Assembly: GCA_013350335.1 (NCBI GenBank) | Contig: CM023539.1 | Location: 11,160,302-11,224,301 of the forward strand | DNA length: 64,000 nucleotides | Direction of reading: 5' to 3' | Source: Chimonanthus salicifolius | Taxonomy: Eukaryota > Streptophyta > Magnoliopsida > Laurales > Calycanthaceae | Shown: positions 57,899 through 64,000 of the stretch, in pieces | Position numbering within the stretch: position 1 is the first letter of the stretch | Layout of the letters: the number at the start of each line of letters is the position of its first letter | The notes under the pieces: model-generated | Seen by the model: the letters and a program-made list of their open reading frames with translations, nothing else | The model's database searches: none | What the model was told of the DNA's origin: nothing | Position numbers and translations under genes: made by a program

Positions 57899-60653
57899 TG
57901 TAATGGCCCGACCCTTATAATTATTGATTTATGACGTCATAATAGGGGTTCCACATGTGAACAGTGTTGGAGGGTCCCATGTGGGTCCCGTCAGAGTACA
58001 CGTGTCCTTTAGAGATCACCCCTGTCAGACAAGAGTTGGAAAAACAATTAAAATTAATTAAATAAGGTTTGTTGGTTCGACCGAGGATTGAACTTAAGTT
58101 CTATATTAAAAACCCTTTTGCACGAAAATTAGGTTATTTTCATCTTCTTCCTCTTCCCGCAGCCAACCCCTCTCCCCTACCAACCACCTCCTCTTCCCTC
58201 CCTCCATCCATTTTCACCCGTAACAAGTATTGGATTTGGATTTCCTACGCTTGGAACGTTCTTTGCATAGTACTTTCTCCTCCAAAGGTAAGAGTTTTGA
58301 TCCTTCTCTTTCCTTTTCCCTTTATTTGATCGGTGTATGATAGGATTTGATGAGAATGGAGTTTGTAATGGCCAATAGGCATTATTTGAAGATAGATCCA
58401 TGGAAAATATTTGAGGATTTTCGAAGTAGGGCTTTGGATGGACATGGATATTGTTAAAAAAGGGTTTTGGAACCCTTTGGGAGGAATATAAATTGGAGAG
58501 AGATGTGTTGTGTCGATTTTGTGATCATTTATGGGAGAAGATTTGGGATTTCCCATGGATTGAAGGGATTAATCAGGATTAGGTTAAATCTTGGGTCTAG
58601 ATTTAGGGGTTTTGTTTCTAAACTTTGTTTCTTAACTTTGTTTAGGCTTAATACATGAATTAATAGTGGTATATTATGCTCTCTTTATATGATTAGAGCC
58701 TTCATACCTCTAACTAGACGAGGTACTACCCGAAGATCAACCCGGAACTTCGTAACTCTTGAGGTGAGGAATGCTACACACCTTGTATGGAAATTTATAT
58801 GCTCATACGTTAATTTAGGAAATTTATTAAGTTATTAATGAACTTTAATGCATGATAAATTGAATTAATTTTCCATTTACATGCATGAATCATTATGAAT
58901 CCCTAATTGTGTGACATGTAGCATGTTTATAATGTTGTTATTATGATGGGTATAATGTGATGATTATTGGAAACCCTTATGAAGGGCTAACATAATTAAT
59001 AATGGTTAAACTAGGGTTTGGACCATGGGAGACAAGAGTATGCGGATCTATGTTGATAAACCACCAAGGGATGGCCTAGAATGGAGATGAAATGCAAGGA
59101 CTATATGAGATGAGTTTAAATAAGCCCAAGTTGTGTATCCCAAGATTGGTGTGTGATCCACCTCCCGAAGTCAACCCAATCAAGAAATTTAATTGAATAT
59201 GAAAGATTTAGGAATGTCTTATGCTTGCTATCGATGTGTTTGTATGAACATGATGTGTTTATGACATCTATGATGCCCATTTAATTGTAAATGTAATTCC
59301 TTTCGCATCACTCATTTAATACGGACCTAGGTTGAGTTAACTAGTGAGTGATTATGAGAAGTATGTGCTATATGGGCATGTTGGATTTACATAACACTGG
59401 GATGGACCTTAAGGGTAGAAAGGACCCGTGTATATACCTTCCCCCACATGGACATCCACTAATGTGATGACCCAACTCCTTAGAGGAGGTTGGTGTGACA
59501 ATGAGATGGATAAGTGATACGGACCAGTGTCAGCATCAATAAGTATGTTGGAACCCTATTGGAACGGCGAAGTCGGCTACAGGGACTTGGTCTCGTAGGG
59601 TTATCGTCGAGGAGTGAGTCCCTCATATGCCGTGCGCTGAAGGGCGCTCTCACGACTGTTTAACATACTTGATGTGCATTGTGGCGCAGGGCTAGATACT
59701 TGTATGCCCCACGAGGGTGGTACTAGACAGGTTAGGTGCACAAGTTGGGCACAGGGTTAGGCACAGTATACCCATTGGGTGACGAGTCAGCTTGGTAAAG
59801 CGTCTGTGTTTATGCGCAGGATTTGGCATTACACCTTTGTAGGGTGATGTGTCAACCTGATAAGGTGAATTTCGATCACCTAAGAACTTGACAAAAGGGA
59901 GATTGGGCGAGATAGACTAGAACAGGTTAGGTGTGAGTCACACGCTTAGTAAGTCGTGGACCCTAAGTCTTGCTAGGGATCATGATATTATTGTGATATT
60001 TGACTGTCCATTCCATAGAGGTATCCTTCCTTGGGTTTGAGTTCCCATTGATTATATGATAGCATGACATGATTGTATAGCTTTGTCATTATTCCTTTTC
60101 ATACATCACCATGTCGGGCGCAAGTGTGTAGCATGCATAAATTTCCTCACTGGGCTTGTTTTTGCTCACATCCTTACAATTTCAGGTAATTTTGCACCAG
60201 CTGTATCCGAGGGACCGAGAGGACGACCTTAGCCCTATTTTATTTCTGTTTTTCATGCACTTCACCATTGATAGGATATTTTGATTATTTATTTAGTATG
60301 ATTATTATTTGAGTTGTTAAGATTGTTGATGACATACATTTTGAGGAATATGTAAACCTTTGAGATAATTTTATGCTTTGGTGATTATATTTTAATATTC
60401 ATTTTATCTATGAGAGTAGATGTGACGTGTTTGGACAGGTATTATTTGTAGTGACCATTATGTGTCCAAACTGTCCACTTTTAGGGAAAACTTTGTCAAA
60501 ATTTCAGTAGAGATCCCGTACTCCAAATACGATCTAAATACTTGTGTATGGATCACACATGTGATTTCCACGTGTTGTAATTGGTGATTATTGTGCTTTT
60601 CGAGAGAAAGGAAAAAATTATCCCCATCACGTGATTTGGGTCAGGGCATGATA
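57899..60653 (+). mobile_element. Tekay/Del-like solo LTR
   Basis: It starts TGTAATGGCCCGACCC and ends GGGTCAGGGCATGATA (final CA changed to TA). The TSD gaaaa is perfect (57,894-57,898 and 60,654-60,658). It is 2.76 kb and non-coding. It shares CTCACTGGGCTTGTTTTTGC (near 60,147) with the LTRs at 18,417 and 47,761. Confidence 0.82.
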
Positions 60654-62200
60654 GAAAACACCGAAGAATCTCAATGAATCGACAATGCAAATAAAATACC
60701 ATACTCCCTACCTCAACTCAAGAAGCTATAATCCTCCAACATCCAAAAAAGCCCATCAACAAGCGGCGAAGGAAACGTCTCCAACGGTGGCCATGAGCAA
60801 GAAGAAAGGAGGAGAAGGAAGGAGCAAGAGGTATCACCAGCGAAGCACAGTAAAAAAAGGAAGAGGACTGAAGGAAAGTCCCCCAAAAACCTTAGGGAAG
60901 CTAGAGAGAAGCCAGAGAGGGAAGAAGGGAAATCCCCCAAAAACCTTAGGGAAGCCAGAGAGGGAAGAAGGGAAAGAGGGATTTGCGAAACCTTAACTTG
61001 CGGAGCCCTTTTATAATGAAACTTCTCACTCTACCAAAACCTTTGATGGCTAGCGTTGGATCATCCGATGATTCCAACAGATTTTCTTTATCATCCTACA
61101 ATTTAGAAATTTCAGACTTTTCACTTAAACAACCATAACTTGAGCAGCAGAACTCGGATTTGGACATTGTTGTGCTCAATGTAAAACTGTTTGAAAGAAA
61201 CTCTGAAAATTTTATTGCCCAGATCAGCTTGAAATCTAGTAGAGTTGATTTGAATTGACTAATTCAAGTTTTTTATTTTAGTTTTTAAACAATAATTTTG
61301 AATATATGAGCTAACAGATGTAGAGATGAAGAGTTGAATCATTTGGAAATCAACTAGATGGTGTTTAATAGGCTTGATTTTTTACAAACTCTAGTGAGGT
61401 ACAAACAGTGGGGTCCAACATAAATGATATAATTTTAAAATTTTGGTCATAAAAAGAAAAATGTGCCTTATATCATTACTACATACATTTAGAGTTGTAC
61501 GCCAACTTTCTTGAGGGCATCAAATCTATAGAAAAAATTATACTTGATTCAATTAAAATCATTTAATGACCGTGCGATGTTAACCATAAAAATCCTATAT
61601 TTTTGTTTATTTGGGTTCAAACATTTATTTCTTTAAAAAATAAACAAATATTATCTTTCTTATTAAATTTTCTTATTCTTCTATAAAAATGAATTTATTA
61701 AAAAAGGTGAAAAATATCTTCTTCTCTTTTTTTTTTTTTTTTTTTTGTGTTTTGGACAAATAGATGACTCATTTATGTGATATTCATTTTCCATTAATTG
61801 GATTGTGTCGAGTGTTCACGGTAGGAATGCTAAATGCACATTTGAACTGTCGAAAACACAGAAACCATAGTTCATGATAATTAAGGAGTGTCTGGTCATT
61901 GTTTGGTTAGAAAGAGGTGCAAATTATTTTAACCACCTAGAACTACTGGAGGATGATAGTATTACATTATATGTATTGTAGAAGATGATAGGGTAACACA
62001 ATCACAACAAAAGACTAGAGTGGAAAACCCAAAACGGGAAAAATTATGGAGAAAGAGAGAGATTTATATTATTCTATATATTGAAAATTACAGCAGTAGT
62101 GTAAATATAATCAGTAAAGAGTCCTAAGCATGTTAGGAGTCTCAATTAAACTATGACTCTCTCTCCTCAACATGTATTCATTAGAACATGAATAAATAGC
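60654..62200. other. gene-free stretch upstream and downstream of repeats
   Basis: Contains a purine-rich segment with a direct repeat, CCCCCAAAAACCTTAGGGAA, at about 60,880 and 60,933, then AT-rich sequence with a T-run at 61,726-61,746. The 103-residue frame at 60,685-60,996 comes from the purine-rich repeat and is not convincing as a gene. Confidence 0.5.
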
Positions 62201-62247
62201 TTAAGATCTTGCTAGAGGTTGAATGGCTCTTAAGAGCATGGTACATT

Positions 62248-63528
62248 TCAACCTTTGGTTGGAGAGATTGGGTTGGTGAACACATACTTCGTATGTATAT
62301 TAGCAGCACAGAAGCCATTAAAATTAGTAGCAGAAGCGTGTGCATAGGCACCCATGTTGGGGAAAACCAACCAATCCCCTACACCAAGCTCAGGCAATTG
62401 CCTATCAGTAAATACAGTATCTAGAGCATCACAGGTAGGTCCGAACACCGTCGATCGGAAAGTCGGTAGGCCTTTACAGAGGGGATTTGCCCGCCGGGTT
62501 GTGTAAGCGAAGGGCACAGCATTAACACCCTTTCGGTGGTAAATCACACCATTCATCGACCCGTAAACTCCATCGTTGATCCAGTACTCACGTAGTTCAC
62601 CTCGAACCCGTTTACCGATCACATTGGTGACTAGCATGCACGCCGCTGATACTAGATACTTTCCGGGAGTCGCTGTAATTGACATGACGGCGAGGTAGGG
62701 GAACTGGGCTTGGAGTGACTGGCGAAGTGCCAAAGCTTCTTTGACAAAGCCAGTGCCGGAGCAGAATCCACCACCCACATTCAGCATTCTGGGCCTGGAG
62801 AGGCCCAGTTGAGTGAAGGCTTGAAATGCATTGCATACCACTTCCATGGCAGCACCATGGGTCTTGCCAGGGGACGAACTTCCTTCTGGTTCAAATGAGA
62901 TGCCGACTACATTTAAACCCAATTCCCCCACATGCTGCAGAACTGGAATCACCTCATGAATTAGGGCACCACTCTTTGAAGTAGAATCATTTCGCGAACT
63001 CGACTCGCCGCGGTCCGGAACATGAATGTGGAGCAACAATGAGCATTGTGGGTGGAGCTTCCTCACCTTGTCGAGCTCTTCGACAGAGTCGAAGACGAGC
63101 ATGTTTACGCGGACTCCCGCTGCATACTTGATGTGTTCTTCCGCCTTGCAGGGGTTCGAAAATAGGATTCTATCAGGCGACACTGCTAAGGAGAGGACAT
63201 GGGTAATCTCGGAACGGTTGGCACAGTCGAAACCGGCACCAAGAGCGGCTAGAGTGGCAAGTAGGGCTCGGTCAGGGTTGCACCTCACAGGGAAAAAGGG
63301 TCGGATGGTGGGCAGATTTTGGAGCCATGAATGGTAGAGGGAGATTAGAATTCCTAGGTCAGTGATGTAGAAGGGATCCAAAGGGACTTCTTCATCTATA
63401 ATCCTCACGAGGGCTGAAGTGAGTGGATCTTGTGAGGGTGATGGTAAAATCTCCCTCACCCTAATGTTTTTCAGAGCTGGGATTTGCATGAGGGATGGTA
63501 AGGTTAGAAGGGAAGGTTGTGTATCCAT
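62248..63528 (-). CDS. ornithine decarboxylase-like protein lacking the PLP lysine
   Basis: 426 residues, intronless, the usual length for plant ODC (group IV decarboxylase: PLP barrel plus beta domain). Ordinary ODC turns ornithine into putrescine in the cytosol with PLP. Kept here: FDCANRSEI (D101), GGGF (252-255), YWINDGVYGS (D319), FGPTCDALD (catalytic C366 and D367), GDWLVFPNMGAY (Y395). Changed: the motif that holds the PLP Schiff-base lysine reads PFFPVRCNPD, with Arg at 82. The His of SFHxGSG is Glu213 (SFEPEGSS), the Arg of the LRI strand is His167 (LLHIHV), and the Glu and Arg of AEPGR are Thr287 and Lys290 (ATPGK). So PLP binding should fail although the frame is open. A TATA box lies 71 bases upstream. 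Alternatives: regulatory pseudoenzyme, or a pseudogene not yet carrying stops. Confidence 0.9.
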   Translation of the reverse strand: MDTQPSLLTLPSLMQIPALKNIRVREILPSPSQDPLTSALVRIIDEEVPLDPFYITDLGILISLYHSWLQNLPTIRPFFPVRCNPDRALLATLAALGAGFDCANRSEITHVLSLAVSPDRILFSNPCKAEEHIKYAAGVRVNMLVFDSVEELDKVRKLHPQCSLLLHIHVPDRGESSSRNDSTSKSGALIHEVIPVLQHVGELGLNVVGISFEPEGSSSPGKTHGAAMEVVCNAFQAFTQLGLSRPRMLNVGGGFCSGTGFVKEALALRQSLQAQFPYLAVMSITATPGKYLVSAACMLVTNVIGKRVRGELREYWINDGVYGSMNGVIYHRKGVNAVPFAYTTRRANPLCKGLPTFRSTVFGPTCDALDTVFTDRQLPELGVGDWLVFPNMGAYAHASATNFNGFCAANIHTKYVFTNPISPTKG

Positions 63529-63598
63529 TTAATCTTTCAGAAGAATTGCTAAAGGGCTCTTTGTGAACTTGGGAGATAAATGAGTTGTGAAGGTCGGA

Positions 63599-63606
63599 TT
63601 TATATA
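63599..63606 (-). promoter_or_regulatory. TATA box of the ODC-like gene
   Basis: TATATAAA on the minus strand within CCCTATATAAATCC, 71 bases upstream of the ATG at 63,528. This leaves a leader of roughly 40 bases, plausible for a plant promoter. Confidence 0.7.
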
Positions 63607-63769
63607 GGGTTTGGCTTTTCCCCTGTTTTGGGGTATATTCGATGGAATCCATTACTTGTGATTTTTACGCTAGAATCTCCATAATTGAACACTTTAAATC
63701 AGAAGGTATAAGTGGAAGAGAGTGAAAGGCGAGAGGAGTGGCTTCTTATACCTAACTCTACTAAGACTA

Positions 63770-64000
63770 GGGCCTCGTTTGGATAAGGGAAATTTTTTTG
63801 TAGGGGTGGCTAATCAAAGGTGGGTAATAAGGGGTGGGTAATTAATAATAATTTTATGAGAATTTATAATTTTTAATAAATTCATATAATATAAAAAATA
63901 AAAGTTTTTAAAAATTGTGAAATTGAGTTAGAAAGCCTAAAAATTCATTTATAAGTGAAAATATTCCATACGTTCATGTTGGACTATATAACTAAATCTA
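63770..64000 (+). mobile_element. MITE, cut by the window end
   Basis: It starts GGGCCTCGTTTGGATAAGGG and continues with TTAATAAATTCATATAATATAAAAAATAAA, which matches the inverted complement of the AT-rich units in the element at 141-1,042. It is the same family in the opposite orientation. The right end lies beyond the window. Confidence 0.6.

Overview
This is nuclear DNA of a flowering plant: AT-rich, gene-poor and packed with nested transposable elements. The evidence is plant-type families throughout: a centromeric-type chromovirus, Tekay/Del-like and copia long terminal repeats (LTRs), a mudrA-type MULE, a hAT element with BED and DUF659 blocks, a Lemi1/pogo derivative, TRIMs, L1-type LINEs with plant RNase H, an LRR receptor-like remnant and an intronless ornithine-decarboxylase-like gene. 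I cannot name the species. No bacterial, organellar, rRNA or CRISPR features were seen.

Layout. 1-1,230: a MITE with internal tandem repeats and a tRNA-derived SINE. 1,549-14,914: a decayed hAT transposon on the minus strand, its transposase gene cut by a copia solo LTR and its upstream region holding a ~315-bp tandem array that is itself cut by a Tekay-like solo LTR with another solo LTR inside. 15,900-16,575: a Lemi1-like deletion derivative. 17,033-25,700: a promoter plus first exon duplicated in tandem; the second copy is split by a 6.5-kb nested solo-LTR insertion. 25,766-27,947: a 5'-truncated LINE with a perfect 15-bp target site duplication (TSD). 28,016-28,317: a TRIM. About 29,180-30,600: an LRR receptor-like pseudogene with two small insertions. 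30,610-33,190: the 5' half of a copia element. 34,915-35,460: a LINE tail.

35,790-42,110 is a young, almost intact CRM-like Ty3/gypsy element (963-bp LTRs, 5-bp TSD) whose polyprotein ends inside its own 3' LTR. Thirty-six bases beyond it lies a 12.6-kb MULE (42,147-54,789) with ~345-bp terminal inverted repeats (TIRs). It carries a mudrA-like transposase and a second gene resembling the family called 'putative plant transposon protein'. An internal copy of the TIR repeat array lies directly upstream of that second gene. Three solo LTRs have inserted into the MULE. 54,800-61,000 holds retroelement fragments, a complete 500-bp TRIM and a solo LTR.

The only intact host-type gene is at 62,248-63,528 (minus): full length with a TATA box, but the PLP-binding lysine of ornithine decarboxylase is replaced by arginine and at least four other cofactor-pocket positions are changed. 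It looks like a pseudoenzyme or a gene early in decay.

The strongest leads are the ODC-like pseudoenzyme, the two-gene MULE with an internal TIR-like promoter array, the CRM-like element, and the recurrence of short palindromic motif arrays in several unrelated elements. One such motif is shared between a copia LTR and a Tekay-like LTR.
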